50,275 bases of DNA, taken from the NCBI GenBank assembly GCA_044353165.1, contig JBILCM010000010.1:1-50275 (forward strand). Direction: 5' to 3'. Positions 7,535-16,169 of this stretch are shown one piece after another. The notes under the pieces are model-generated. The model saw nothing but the letters and a program-made list of their open reading frames with translations. It was not told where the DNA came from and did not search any database. Each line of letters begins with the position of its first letter. Position 1 is the first letter of the stretch. The stretch is from JBILCM01 sp044353165. GTDB lineage: Bacteria > Bacillota > Bacilli > Paenibacillales > YIM-B00363. A program made the position numbers and the translations under genes.

Positions 7535-9520
7535 ATGAATGCCGATAAAACGACATTTTATATCACAACCCCAATTTATTATCCGAGTGATAAACTTCAT
7601 ATAGGTCATGCTTATACGACTGTGGCTGGTGATGCCATGGCTCGTTATAAACGTCTACGTGGATTTGATGTGCGTTATTTGACAGGGACAGACGAGCATG
7701 GACAGAAAATTGAACGTAAAGCGAAGGAAAAAGGGGTAACCCCAAAACAATACGTGGATGAAATTGTAAGCGGGATTCACAGACTATGGGAGAAATTACA
7801 TATAAGTCACGATGATTTTATTCGCACAACAGAAGAACGTCATAAACTTGCTGTGAGCGCCATTTTTCAGCAACTAGTCGATCAAGGGGATATTTATCTC
7901 GGGACTTATGAAGGTTGGTATTGCACGCCTGATGAAGCGTTTTTTACCGAATTACAACTCGTGAATGGATGTTGTCCTGACTGTGGTCGAGCTGTTGAGC
8001 GGGTTCGAGAGTCCTGTTATTTTTTCCGGATGAGTAAATATGCAGATCGTTTGTTGGCATATTATGAGGAGAATGCGGATTTCATTCAACCTGAGTCAAG
8101 AAAAAATGAGATGATTAACAATTTTATTAAGCCGGGCTTAGAAGATCTAGCTGTCTCACGCACAACTTTCGATTGGGGCATTAAAGTCCCCTCTGATCCT
8201 AAACACGTCATCTATGTCTGGATCGATGCGCTCTCTAATTACATCACTGCGCTCGGTTATAGTTCTACTGATAATGGACTGCATGAACGATATTGGCCTG
8301 CGGATGTGCAATTGGTTGGTAAAGAGATCGTTCGGTTTCATACGATCATATGGCCTATTATGTTAATGGCCCTTGGCTTACCATTGCCTAAGAAAGTTTT
8401 TGCCCATGGATGGCTGTTGATGAAGGACGGCAAGATGTCGAAATCCAAAGGCAACGTCGTTGATCCTAATGTATTGATTGACCGCTATGGACTTGATGCT
8501 TTGCGATATTATTTGCTTCGTGAAGTACCGTTTGGAGCGGATGGAACGTTCACACCCGAAGGTTTTGTGGAACGGATTAATTATGACCTTGCCAATGATT
8601 TAGGCAATTTGCTGAATCGAACCATTGTGATGATCGATAAATATTTTAACGGTGTTGTTCCTTTTTATGTGCCGAATGCAACAAATTTTGATGAATCCCT
8701 AGTGACAACCGCTTCAAATTCGATTGTTAAGGTTGAAGAAGCATTGGACAAGATGGAATTCTCGATTGCTTTGGCTGCTATTTGGCAATTGGTATCAAGA
8801 ACGAACAAATATATTGATGAAACACAGCCATGGATGTTAGTCAAGGATCCTCTAAAGCGTCATCAACTTGGTTCAGTGATGTACCATCTGGTTGAATGTT
8901 TACGAATCAGCGCAATTTTGTTGCGACCATTCTTGATTGCAACACCTGCTTCGATCCATGATCAATTAGGCTTAGACGCACAACAGGAAGCTTTGTTTAC
9001 ATGGGAAAGCGCGAAAAAGTTCGGTATGTTTCCTTCTGGGACCCGCGTGAAAAAACCGAATCCGCTATTCCCACGATTGGATGTTGAACAAGAAATTGCA
9101 TTTATCGTTCAATCGATGAGTGGAGGAAATCAGGCCCAAGTTTCCGAATCACAAGCGACTGAAACCGTGGCTGAAACTCAAGAACCAGAAGGAGTTATTC
9201 AGATTGGAATCGATGATTTTTCCAAAGTAGATTTAAGAGTAGCCGAAATCATAGCAGCTGAGCCTATTCCTAAAGCAGACAAGCTGTTAAAGTTACAACT
9301 TCAACTAGGTGTGGAGCAACGTCAAGTGGTTTCAGGCATAGCCTCATTCTACAAACCGGAACAACTTGTTGGACGTAAGATTGTTTGTGTTGTGAACCTA
9401 AAGCCTGTTAAATTGCGCGGCGAGTGGTCACACGGTATGATCCTAGCTGCTTCTGCAGGGGATCAACTCTCTTTAATTACAGTGGATTCCGATCTACCCA
9501 GTGGGTCTAAAGTGAAATAA
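7535..9520 (+). CDS. metG: Methionyl-tRNA synthetase
   Basis: 661 residues, the size of dimeric bacterial MetRS with a C-terminal tRNA-binding domain. Class I motifs HIGH (KLHIGHAYT, near residue 25) and KMSKS (300-304) are intact. A Zn knuckle region holds CTPDEAF followed by CCPDCG. The C-terminal 100 residues (FSKVDLRVAEI, KADKLLKLQL) are the Trbp111/EMAP OB fold. It charges tRNA-Met for initiation and elongation. ATG 7535 follows GGAGGG by about 8 nt. Expression is probably controlled by the T-box leader upstream. Confidence 0.97.
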   Translation: MNADKTTFYITTPIYYPSDKLHIGHAYTTVAGDAMARYKRLRGFDVRYLTGTDEHGQKIERKAKEKGVTPKQYVDEIVSGIHRLWEKLHISHDDFIRTTEERHKLAVSAIFQQLVDQGDIYLGTYEGWYCTPDEAFFTELQLVNGCCPDCGRAVERVRESCYFFRMSKYADRLLAYYEENADFIQPESRKNEMINNFIKPGLEDLAVSRTTFDWGIKVPSDPKHVIYVWIDALSNYITALGYSSTDNGLHERYWPADVQLVGKEIVRFHTIIWPIMLMALGLPLPKKVFAHGWLLMKDGKMSKSKGNVVDPNVLIDRYGLDALRYYLLREVPFGADGTFTPEGFVERINYDLANDLGNLLNRTIVMIDKYFNGVVPFYVPNATNFDESLVTTASNSIVKVEEALDKMEFSIALAAIWQLVSRTNKYIDETQPWMLVKDPLKRHQLGSVMYHLVECLRISAILLRPFLIATPASIHDQLGLDAQQEALFTWESAKKFGMFPSGTRVKKPNPLFPRLDVEQEIAFIVQSMSGGNQAQVSESQATETVAETQEPEGVIQIGIDDFSKVDLRVAEIIAAEPIPKADKLLKLQLQLGVEQRQVVSGIASFYKPEQLVGRKIVCVVNLKPVKLRGEWSHGMILAASAGDQLSLITVDSDLPSGSKVK

Positions 9521-9541
9521 ATCGCATCTGCCAAAGATGAG

Positions 9542-9597
9542 TTGACACTTGTTTCGAACTGCCGTATAATTCTTCCTAAATCGTAATTTTTACGATT
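9542..9597 (+). promoter_or_regulatory. znu promoter with Zur box
   Basis: A textbook promoter: TTGACA (9542-9547), 17 nt, TATAAT (9565-9570). Nine bases further, AATCGTAA-TTT-TTACGATT (9579-9597) is a perfect inverted repeat matching the Bacillus Zur box (TCGTAATnATTACGA) with one mismatch in the 7-1-7 frame. It covers the expected transcription start, so bound Zur should block initiation of znuA-znuC-znuB. Confidence 0.9.
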
Positions 9598-9626
9598 AAT
9601 GTAATTATATGAATTTAGGAGGAACT

Positions 9627-10622
9627 ATGAACCGGTTTATTATCATTACTTTGTGTGTCCTGTTATTTGCATTCTCATTTTTAGGGTGTTCATCGTCCAA
9701 ACAATCCATTGAATCTAGTTCTATATCCGATGAAAACCAGAGGATCCAGGTTGTCACATCATTCTTTCCACTTTATGATTTTGCCCGAATGATTGGCGGG
9801 GATCATGTGAATGTGACAAATATGGTTCCAGCTGGAGTAGAGCCTCACGATTGGACCCCCAAAAGTCAAGATATGAAATTGATTTCAGAAGCAGATGTGT
9901 TTATTTATCAAGGTGCTGGTTTTGAGGGATGGACTGATGATGTGTTAAGTGGAATCTCATCAGAAAATTTGTTGATCATTGAGGCGAGCAACGGAATCGA
10001 ACTTTTACCGGCAACCCCTGAACCTGAGGAACACGAACATCATGGGCATGACCATGAGGAGCTCAAGAATGAACAACAATCAGAACTTCATGACCATGGA
10101 GCATATGATCCTCACACTTGGCTCAGTCCTAAATCCGCCATACGGATGGCAGAGAACATTTTCATTGGCATGAAGCAAGCTGACCCTGCGCACGCAAGTG
10201 ATTACGATACGAATTTCAATAAGTTAAGTTTGGAATTAACAAAGCTGGAACAACAATACGCATCACAATTGTCGAATCTTACCAAGAAGGAAATCGTTGT
10301 TTCTCATCAAGCGTTCGGATATTTAGCGCGCGATTACGGTCTTGTTCAGATGCCACTTATGGGGATTGCAGCGGAAGCTGAACCAACAGCTCAAAATTTG
10401 AAGACGATCAGCGAATTTGTCCGTGAACATGATGTGAAATATATCTTTACAGAACAACTTTTATCCGATGCATTAGCCAGTACGCTTGCGGATGATCTCG
10501 GAGTAAATACGTTGATGTTGCATTCATTAGAAGGGTTAACTTCAGATGAAATGTCTCGTAATGAAACTTACATTTCACTGATGGAGCAGAACCTAAACCA
10601 ACTAATGAAAGCATTACGATAA
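9627..10622 (+). CDS. znuA: Zinc ABC transporter substrate-binding lipoprotein
   Basis: About 331 residues from ATG 9627, which follows TTAGGAGG; the ATG at 9609 precedes that site. A signal peptide ends in lipobox FLGC, so the mature protein is a membrane-anchored lipoprotein. The cluster A-I metal-binding fold is visible: GVEPHDWTP (first His), a His-rich loop (HEHHGHDHEE and ELHDHGAYDPH, second ligand His in DPHTW), SHQAFGYLARDYG (third His), and an acidic C-terminal ligand region. The His-rich loop and the Zur operator indicate zinc rather than manganese. It feeds ZnuBC encoded next. Confidence 0.93.
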   Translation: MNRFIIITLCVLLFAFSFLGCSSSKQSIESSSISDENQRIQVVTSFFPLYDFARMIGGDHVNVTNMVPAGVEPHDWTPKSQDMKLISEADVFIYQGAGFEGWTDDVLSGISSENLLIIEASNGIELLPATPEPEEHEHHGHDHEELKNEQQSELHDHGAYDPHTWLSPKSAIRMAENIFIGMKQADPAHASDYDTNFNKLSLELTKLEQQYASQLSNLTKKEIVVSHQAFGYLARDYGLVQMPLMGIAAEAEPTAQNLKTISEFVREHDVKYIFTEQLLSDALASTLADDLGVNTLMLHSLEGLTSDEMSRNETYISLMEQNLNQLMKALR

Positions 10623-10639
10623 TGAGAGGAGCGCTAATC

Positions 10640-11437
10640 ATGCAAATTTCTGATCCTACCCTTATGAAACAAGAGTTTCCGGTGATTAGCGCGCGTAACC
10701 TTGAATACAAATATGACCTTACAACCGTTATTCAAGATTTAACCATTGATATCAAACAGCGTGATTTTGTGGGCATTATCGGCTCCAACGGCGCCGGAAA
10801 AACAACCTTCCTAAAAACAATTGTCGGACTGCTCAAACCTACCGCAGGGGAATTACGTTTATTCGGCACCCCGATTCGTGATTTTAAAGAATGGAACCGA
10901 ATTGGTTATGTACCGCAGAAGAATGCGCTTAATCCCCTGTTTCCAGCTACAGTGAAGGAAGTTGTTCTATCGGGTTTATTCAATAAAAGCAAGATATTCC
11001 AGCGTATAACAGTAGCAGACCGACAAAAATGCGAGGATGCTTTAAACTCATTACAAATCGCAGATTTGGCGAATCACCGGATTGGGAAGTTGTCCGGTGG
11101 ACAACAACAACGCGTTTTCCTTGCACGCGCATTGATTGGGAATCCTGAATTGCTTATCTTAGATGAGCCTATGATTGGAATTGATGCCCAAACACAGGAA
11201 TCATTCTTCTCCATGCTACGACATATGCATGCACATCATAACATCACATTCTTAATGGTTTCCCACGATGTAGAGATGATTCGCACTTATTTAAGCGATA
11301 AACCTGTTGCTTCTCACGAAAAAATCAAATTTTATATTAAATCTATGAATAATACGGCATCTTGTAGGGAAACCGATTTGACACATGCGTTGAAGGATTG
11401 GCCAGGTGTACAGGGATACACACCGGTCTATCAATAA
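10640..11437 (+). CDS. znuC: Zinc ABC transporter ATP-binding protein
   Basis: About 265 residues. ATG 10640 is preferred because AGGAG lies 8 nt upstream; an in-frame ATG at 10622 overlaps the znuA stop but lacks a site. Walker A GSNGAGKTTFL, Q-loop YVPQKN, signature LSGGQQQR, Walker B LLILDEP and H-loop VSHD are all present. It powers zinc import with ZnuA and ZnuB. The C-terminal tail beyond the H-loop is about 50 residues and poorly conserved. Confidence 0.93.
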   Translation: MQISDPTLMKQEFPVISARNLEYKYDLTTVIQDLTIDIKQRDFVGIIGSNGAGKTTFLKTIVGLLKPTAGELRLFGTPIRDFKEWNRIGYVPQKNALNPLFPATVKEVVLSGLFNKSKIFQRITVADRQKCEDALNSLQIADLANHRIGKLSGGQQQRVFLARALIGNPELLILDEPMIGIDAQTQESFFSMLRHMHAHHNITFLMVSHDVEMIRTYLSDKPVASHEKIKFYIKSMNNTASCRETDLTHALKDWPGVQGYTPVYQ

Positions 11438-11453
11438 GGAGAGTCGGAAGTTC

Positions 11454-12260
11454 ATGTTTGAAATCGTAATGTTCCCATTTTTTCAACGCGCCCTCATGGG
11501 CGGATTGCTCATTGGTGCTATGGCACCGTTACTAGGTATGTTTCTAGTGCTTAGACGATTATCTATGATGGGTGATACCATTGCTCACGTTTCAATTGCA
11601 GGCGTTGCGCTTGGATTTCTAGTCAATCTGTACCCTGTAGGGGTTGGGTTGGTTTTCGCACTGCTAGCTGCGGTCGCGATTGAATATTTGCGCCGAACTT
11701 ACCGCACATATGCCGAATTGTCGATTGCCATCATTATGTCTGGTGGTGTGGCGATGGCAACATTCCTATTTACTTTGGGACAAGGTTTTAATATCAATGT
11801 CACGAGTTATTTTTTTGGCAGCATATATTCATTAAATACAGAAGATCTGTTCATCATTCTCGGTGTGATGATCTCGGTGATTATCGTTATTGTCACCTTC
11901 GCCAAAGAATATTTTTTATTGACTTTCGATGAAGATGCAGCCAGTGTTGGCGGGTTGCCTGTCAGAACCTTAAATCTTACCATGACAGTGTTGACGGCAT
12001 TGGTGATTTCCGTATCGATAAAAATTGTAGGTGCATTACTTGTATCTGCATTATTAACAATTCCTGTAGCTTGCAGTTTGCTGATTGCCTCAAGCTTTCG
12101 GCATGCATTAATTTGGGCTATCGTATTTTCAGAAGTTGCTGTGTTGACGGGACTTGTTGCAGCAGGATTGTTAAATTTAGCACCAGGCGCATCGATTGTG
12201 TTATTATTAATAATGATCTTAATGGGTGTGTTGACGATCAAAAAAGGTTTTCGTTTTTAG
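11454..12260 (+). CDS. znuB: Zinc ABC transporter permease
   Basis: About 268 residues from ATG 11454. The frame is open further up, but 11406 lies inside znuC and has no ribosome site. It is an ABC-3 family permease with eight or so hydrophobic segments; the conserved RRLSMMGDTIAHVSIAGVAL near the N-terminus is diagnostic. It forms the membrane channel for ZnuA-delivered zinc. It closes the znuA-C-B operon, and ccdA begins 14 bp downstream. Confidence 0.93.
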   Translation: MFEIVMFPFFQRALMGGLLIGAMAPLLGMFLVLRRLSMMGDTIAHVSIAGVALGFLVNLYPVGVGLVFALLAAVAIEYLRRTYRTYAELSIAIIMSGGVAMATFLFTLGQGFNINVTSYFFGSIYSLNTEDLFIILGVMISVIIVIVTFAKEYFLLTFDEDAASVGGLPVRTLNLTMTVLTALVISVSIKIVGALLVSALLTIPVACSLLIASSFRHALIWAIVFSEVAVLTGLVAAGLLNLAPGASIVLLLIMILMGVLTIKKGFRF

Positions 12261-12274
12261 GGAGTGAGTAAATA

Positions 12275-12985
12275 TTGTCTGAAATATCGTTATGGGTTGC
12301 CTTTGCCGCGGGGCTCGCATCTTTTATATCGCCTTGTTGTTTACCTTTATATCCGTCTTATTTGTCTTACATTACAGGCATTTCTGTTTCTCAATTAAAA
12401 ACAAACCGCACCAATGAAATTCGAATTCGAACACTTATTCACACGTTCTTTTTTATTTTGGGATTTTCGATTGTGTACTTTGCTTTTGGTGCGAGTGCGG
12501 GTCTTGTAGCCGAATTGTTTCGCACATATCAGACATTAATCGCAAAATTAACGGGTGTATTGCTCATCCTCGTAGGTCTTTTTTTGCTAGGTATTTTTCA
12601 ACCCAAATTTCTGATGAAAGAGATGAAAATAAAAATTGACGCCAAACCCGCAACATGGGTTGGTTCTTTTTTCATTGGTATCGGATTTGCGGCAGGGTGG
12701 TCTCCATGCATCGGACCGATTTTTTCTGCGATTATTGCACTATCCGCCACGGAACCTGGATTATGGTTTCAATTAACATCGCTTTATACACTTGGATTTG
12801 CATTGCCATTCTTCTTGATGGCATTCTTCCTCGGATCAACCCGTTGGATATTAAAGTACTCCAATCGAATCATGAAGGTAGGAGGCGTTCTGCTGATCGT
12901 GTTTGGTGTCCTACTCTACATGGGCCAAATGTTACGCATTACGTTGTGGTTTAATCAAATTACACCAGATTGGCTAAAATTTTAA
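12275..12985 (+). CDS. ccdA: Cytochrome c biogenesis / thiol-disulfide transporter CcdA
   Basis: 236 residues with six hydrophobic segments. The two redox cysteine motifs of CcdA/DsbD-beta are present: SFISPCCLPLYPSYL near residue 22 and WSPCIGPIF near residue 148. An extra Cys follows the first active one. CcdA carries reducing equivalents from cytoplasmic thioredoxin to extracytoplasmic partners such as ResA or StoA (the latter in spore cortex formation). TTG 12275 follows GGGAGTGAG. It is 14 bp after znuB, so may be cotranscribed with the zinc genes; no apocytochrome or ResA gene is nearby. Confidence 0.88.
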   Translation: MSEISLWVAFAAGLASFISPCCLPLYPSYLSYITGISVSQLKTNRTNEIRIRTLIHTFFFILGFSIVYFAFGASAGLVAELFRTYQTLIAKLTGVLLILVGLFLLGIFQPKFLMKEMKIKIDAKPATWVGSFFIGIGFAAGWSPCIGPIFSAIIALSATEPGLWFQLTSLYTLGFALPFFLMAFFLGSTRWILKYSNRIMKVGGVLLIVFGVLLYMGQMLRITLWFNQITPDWLKF

Positions 12986-13019
12986 CAAGATCACCGAAAT
13001 GGGGAAGGGGATTTAACGT

Positions 13020-13445
13020 TTGGCAACACCGAGTATGGAAGATTATCTTGAGCGAATATATAAATTAATTAATGAGAAAGGGTATGCTCGTGTTGCAGAT
13101 ATTGCTGAAGGCCTTGCAGTTCACCCATCGTCCGTGTCAAAAATGGTGCAGAAATTAGATAAAGACAATTATCTTGTCTATGAACGATACCGTGGGTTGA
13201 TACTTACAAATAAAGGTCAAAAAATGGGCAAGAGACTGGTGGATCGTCATCATGTGTTGGAACAATTCCTTAAAACCATTGGTGTTCAAGAACAACACAT
13301 ATACAGAGATGTAGAAGGTATTGAACATCACCTCAGTTGGGATTCAATCACTTGTATAGAAGCACTTGTTGAATTTTTCCATCGCAATCCAAATCAAACA
13401 GCAGAGTTGAAAAAAATTCTTGCTGAAATTGATTCAATTTCATAA
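13020..13445 (+). CDS. mntR: Manganese transport regulator, DtxR/MntR family
   Basis: 141 residues, almost colinear with B. subtilis MntR. All metal ligands of the binuclear site are conserved: Asp8, Glu11, His77, Glu99, Glu102 and His103. The winged helix (ARVADIAEGLAVHPSSVSKMVQKL) is intact. It represses Mn uptake genes when Mn is high. It starts with TTG 13020 after an AAGGGG site 9 nt away. A terminator follows. No Mn transporter gene is present in the window. Confidence 0.95.
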   Translation: MATPSMEDYLERIYKLINEKGYARVADIAEGLAVHPSSVSKMVQKLDKDNYLVYERYRGLILTNKGQKMGKRLVDRHHVLEQFLKTIGVQEQHIYRDVEGIEHHLSWDSITCIEALVEFFHRNPNQTAELKKILAEIDSIS

Positions 13446-13452
13446 ATGAAGT

Positions 13453-13489
13453 CGTTCGTTTGCTTCCTTGCATCGAACGTCTTTTTTTT
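13453..13489 (+). terminator. Rho-independent terminator after mntR
   Basis: CGTTCG/CGAACG stem with a 15-nt loop, followed one base pair later by eight T. It ends the znu-ccdA-mntR run. Confidence 0.75.
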
Positions 13490-13559
13490 GCACATATGGA
13501 CTTACTTGGTTTGCATACATACGACTATGTGGGTGTAAATTGAGGAGGATGAATGTATC

Positions 13560-14507
13560 GTGAGAGTGAATGCCGTTTTTGAAGGGGGAGGCGTAAAGGG
13601 TATTGGGCTTGTCGGTGCGGTAGCTGCTGCAGAAAATCTAGGGATTACTTTCAATCGCACAGCTGGAACGTCTGTTGGAGCGTTGGTGGCAGGATTACTA
13701 GCGGCAGGGTTCAATGCTGCTGAGATGCGTGATATCGTGTTGTCTACACCTTACCAGAAATTTACACAAGAAGACTTCTTTTACCGTATACCCATTGCAG
13801 GACCAGCGTTACGTTTATTTATCAAAAAGGGATTGTATTCAGGGGATTATCTTGAACGTTGGGTCGCGTTTCAACTTGCTCGTAAAGGTGTAGTAACGTT
13901 CGGTGATTTACCCGAAGATTCACTTCGCGTTGTTGCGTCTGACATTTCTCAAGGGAAAATGTTGTTGCTTCCAGATGATATTGCTCAATATGGGACGGAC
14001 CCCAAGCGATTTTCTGTAGCGAAAGCTATTCGAATGAGCACAAGTTTGCCATATTTTTTTGATCCAGTTATTTTGTCAACAAAACCGAAATCAACATACT
14101 ACATAGTAGACGGAGGGATTCTAAGCAATTACCCTCTTTGGATTTTTGATAAAGAGATGAACGACTGGCCACCTAGAATACCAATCGTGGGGTTTCAACT
14201 TGTAGGCAAGAAGCAGGCAGAACCTAAAATCATACGTGGCCCCGTTTCCATGTTTCACGCACTTTTTACAACGATGCTAGGTGCGCATGATGAAAGGTAT
14301 ATTGAAGAACATAATCGATTCCGTACTGTAAAAATTCCATCTGATATGGTACATACCACTGAATTTTCTATCACCAAAGAGAAAGCATTGGAATTGTACA
14401 ACTCAGGTTACCAGGCGGGGGAAGTTTTCTTTCGTCGATGGAGTTATGCAAAGTATGTTGCAGAAATAGAAAAATGGAGTGATAAAATACGTCACTCCAT
14501 GGATTAA
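13560..14507 (+). CDS. Patatin-like phospholipase (YqhO type)
   Basis: 315 residues. The patatin hydrolase core is complete: oxyanion loop EGGGVKGIG (near residues 8-16), nucleophile elbow GTSVG (Ser near 43), and catalytic Asp in VDGGILSNYP. The family hydrolyses acyl esters of lipids with a Ser-Asp dyad. GTG 13560 is 11 nt after GAGGAGG; a nearer ATG (13553) is out of frame. Its position between mntR and yqhQ matches B. subtilis yqhO/yqhP gene order. It runs tail to tail with yqhQ with 14 bp between. Confidence 0.88.
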   Translation: MRVNAVFEGGGVKGIGLVGAVAAAENLGITFNRTAGTSVGALVAGLLAAGFNAAEMRDIVLSTPYQKFTQEDFFYRIPIAGPALRLFIKKGLYSGDYLERWVAFQLARKGVVTFGDLPEDSLRVVASDISQGKMLLLPDDIAQYGTDPKRFSVAKAIRMSTSLPYFFDPVILSTKPKSTYYIVDGGILSNYPLWIFDKEMNDWPPRIPIVGFQLVGKKQAEPKIIRGPVSMFHALFTTMLGAHDERYIEEHNRFRTVKIPSDMVHTTEFSITKEKALELYNSGYQAGEVFFRRWSYAKYVAEIEKWSDKIRHSMD

Positions 14508-14521
14508 GGTGCATCATATGT

Positions 14522-15445
14522 TCAGCATCTTCGATCCGCATCAAGCATCCTTTGGAAAGAGGCAATGGCAACTTCTACTTGGTCATCGGTTGGTTCCTTA
14601 GTCGTTAATTTTTGCAACCACAAACCAGGAAAACCTAAGTATCGCAATACAGGAATTTCACGGACGCTGTTCGTGAATCTTAACACTTCGTATGATATTC
14701 CAATAACAATTGGCAGTAACAATAGTCGAATGCCAAGCCGCTCCCAGATGGAATCCCAAGAAAACACAGGCAACGAGTAAAGAAAAATGCCAACGATGAC
14801 CGTCAAAACAATAAAACTACTCCCACAGCGGTAATGTAGCGTATTATATTTTTGCACATTCTGAACCGTCAGTTGTTCGCCAGCTTCGAAAGTTGAGATG
14901 ACTTTGTGTTCCGCCCCATGATACTGAAACAATCTTTTGATTAGCGGTGTTTGTGAAATGAGCAAAATATAACCTATGAGAAGCATCAACTTGATTAAAC
15001 CCTCGATTAAATTGTGCAGAAACATACTCTCAAACGCTGCACCGAAAATAACTTCTTCAATTGCAGCAGGTACAAGCGTAAAAACGAGCTTTCCAAACAA
15101 AAACGATAAAACACCGATAACAGCAACACCTAATATCATGGTTGCATTATCGAGCATTGTTTTTCGTTCATTGCCTGGACTCTCATCTTCCGCATATGCC
15201 TCGGCTGAAAAATTGAGATGCTGTGAACCTTTAGCGCTTGCTTCTACCAAAGCGATAAGTCCACGGAGGAATGGAATTCGTTTTAACGATCCGACCCATC
15301 TTTTTTCCAGTTTGGGAGTTTCAAAAAAAGCGATGGTGTCATCTTTTTTTCTTACAGCTGTAATATTGACTGTTTTCCCAGCAAACATAACACCTTCAAT
15401 CACTGCTTGCCCACCGTATGTGACCGATGGAGTTCCTTGTGACAA
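14522..15445 (-). CDS. yqhQ: DUF1385 membrane protein YqhQ
   Basis: 307 residues. The N-terminal YGGQAVIEGVMF, the central YHGAEHKVISTFE and HYRCGSSF motifs are hallmarks of DUF1385 proteins. Three to four transmembrane segments lie in the middle. The biochemical function is not established. TTG 15445 is preceded by GAGGAG at 9 nt. It is divergent from yqhR and convergent with the patatin gene. Confidence 0.92.
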   Translation of the reverse strand: MSQGTPSVTYGGQAVIEGVMFAGKTVNITAVRKKDDTIAFFETPKLEKRWVGSLKRIPFLRGLIALVEASAKGSQHLNFSAEAYAEDESPGNERKTMLDNATMILGVAVIGVLSFLFGKLVFTLVPAAIEEVIFGAAFESMFLHNLIEGLIKLMLLIGYILLISQTPLIKRLFQYHGAEHKVISTFEAGEQLTVQNVQKYNTLHYRCGSSFIVLTVIVGIFLYSLPVFSWDSIWERLGIRLLLLPIVIGISYEVLRFTNSVREIPVLRYLGFPGLWLQKLTTKEPTDDQVEVAIASFQRMLDADRRC

Positions 15446-15595
15446 TGCCGCTCACTCCTCAACCGTGATGAACTATATTTTACCGGATTCCGTTCTCGAT
15501 TGCTACCGGTAGTATCCGGGATGCGTATTTCGTTTACTGCAAGCCTGAATGGTAAATACTGAGTTTACGTAATCAGGGAAGGAAAATACCTATTT

Positions 15596-16066
15596 ATGAG
15601 AAGAAACAGCGAGTTCCATCTGATCCCCAAAATTGTTTATGCCATTAACATTGGTTTTTTTGCAGGTCTCATCTGGGGAAGTATTCGCATTGTTGCATAC
15701 GTACTCGGATTTACTGAAGTTGTGCCTGGGTTTTTACTTGAACCTTTCTTTAAGCACAATTTTTTGTCAGGTTTAGGTGGATTTATCATTGGTTTGTTGG
15801 TATTTACTGTATTTTCGATTGTTGCTTCATTGATTTACATTCTCATTTTTTTTAGATTAAAAGGAGCATGGCCTGGTATTTTGTTTGGGTTTTTCTGGTT
15901 TATCATCATTTACATATCGATAGGTCCTGTTTTTCAACTCATTAAACCCATTGGGGTACTTTCCTGGAATTCAATTTGGACCGATGGTTGTATTTTTGTC
16001 ATGTGGGGAACATTCATTGGGTATTCGATTTCGTTTGAATTCAATGATATGCGTGAACAAAAATAA
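15596..16066 (+). CDS. yqhR: Conserved membrane protein YqhR
   Basis: 156 residues with four hydrophobic segments. The C-terminal WTDGCIFVMWGTFIGYSISFE fits the YqhR family, as does its place between yqhQ and the Xaa-Pro peptidase. A GGGAAGGAAAA site precedes the ATG. The function is unknown. In B. subtilis a dehydroquinase gene (yqhS) follows; it is absent here. Confidence 0.82.
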   Translation: MRRNSEFHLIPKIVYAINIGFFAGLIWGSIRIVAYVLGFTEVVPGFLLEPFFKHNFLSGLGGFIIGLLVFTVFSIVASLIYILIFFRLKGAWPGILFGFFWFIIIYISIGPVFQLIKPIGVLSWNSIWTDGCIFVMWGTFIGYSISFEFNDMREQK

Positions 16067-16097
16067 ACATATTCCATTCACAAATCATATTAAGATG

Positions 16098-16127
16098 TTC
16101 TCAAACAGGGGAAAGATATGGTAAAAT
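16098..16127 (+). promoter_or_regulatory. Candidate extended -10 promoter for the Xaa-Pro peptidase-efp operon
   Basis: TTCTCA (16098-16103), 18 nt, then TAAAAT (16122-16127) with a TGG just before it, forming an extended -10. It is the best match in the 103-bp gap. Confidence 0.45.
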
Positions 16128-16169
16128 TGCATTTGTTATTTAGAATGTCTGTTATGAGGTGGTGGTTTT

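Noticed and set aside
11807..12241. 144-codon open frame on the minus strand
   Set aside because: Fully antisense to znuB, Asn/Ile/Thr-rich product, no ribosome site.
14976..15512. 178-codon open frame on the plus strand
   Set aside because: It lies antisense to yqhQ, which has clear family motifs; low-complexity Ser/Ala/Pro product typical of shadows.
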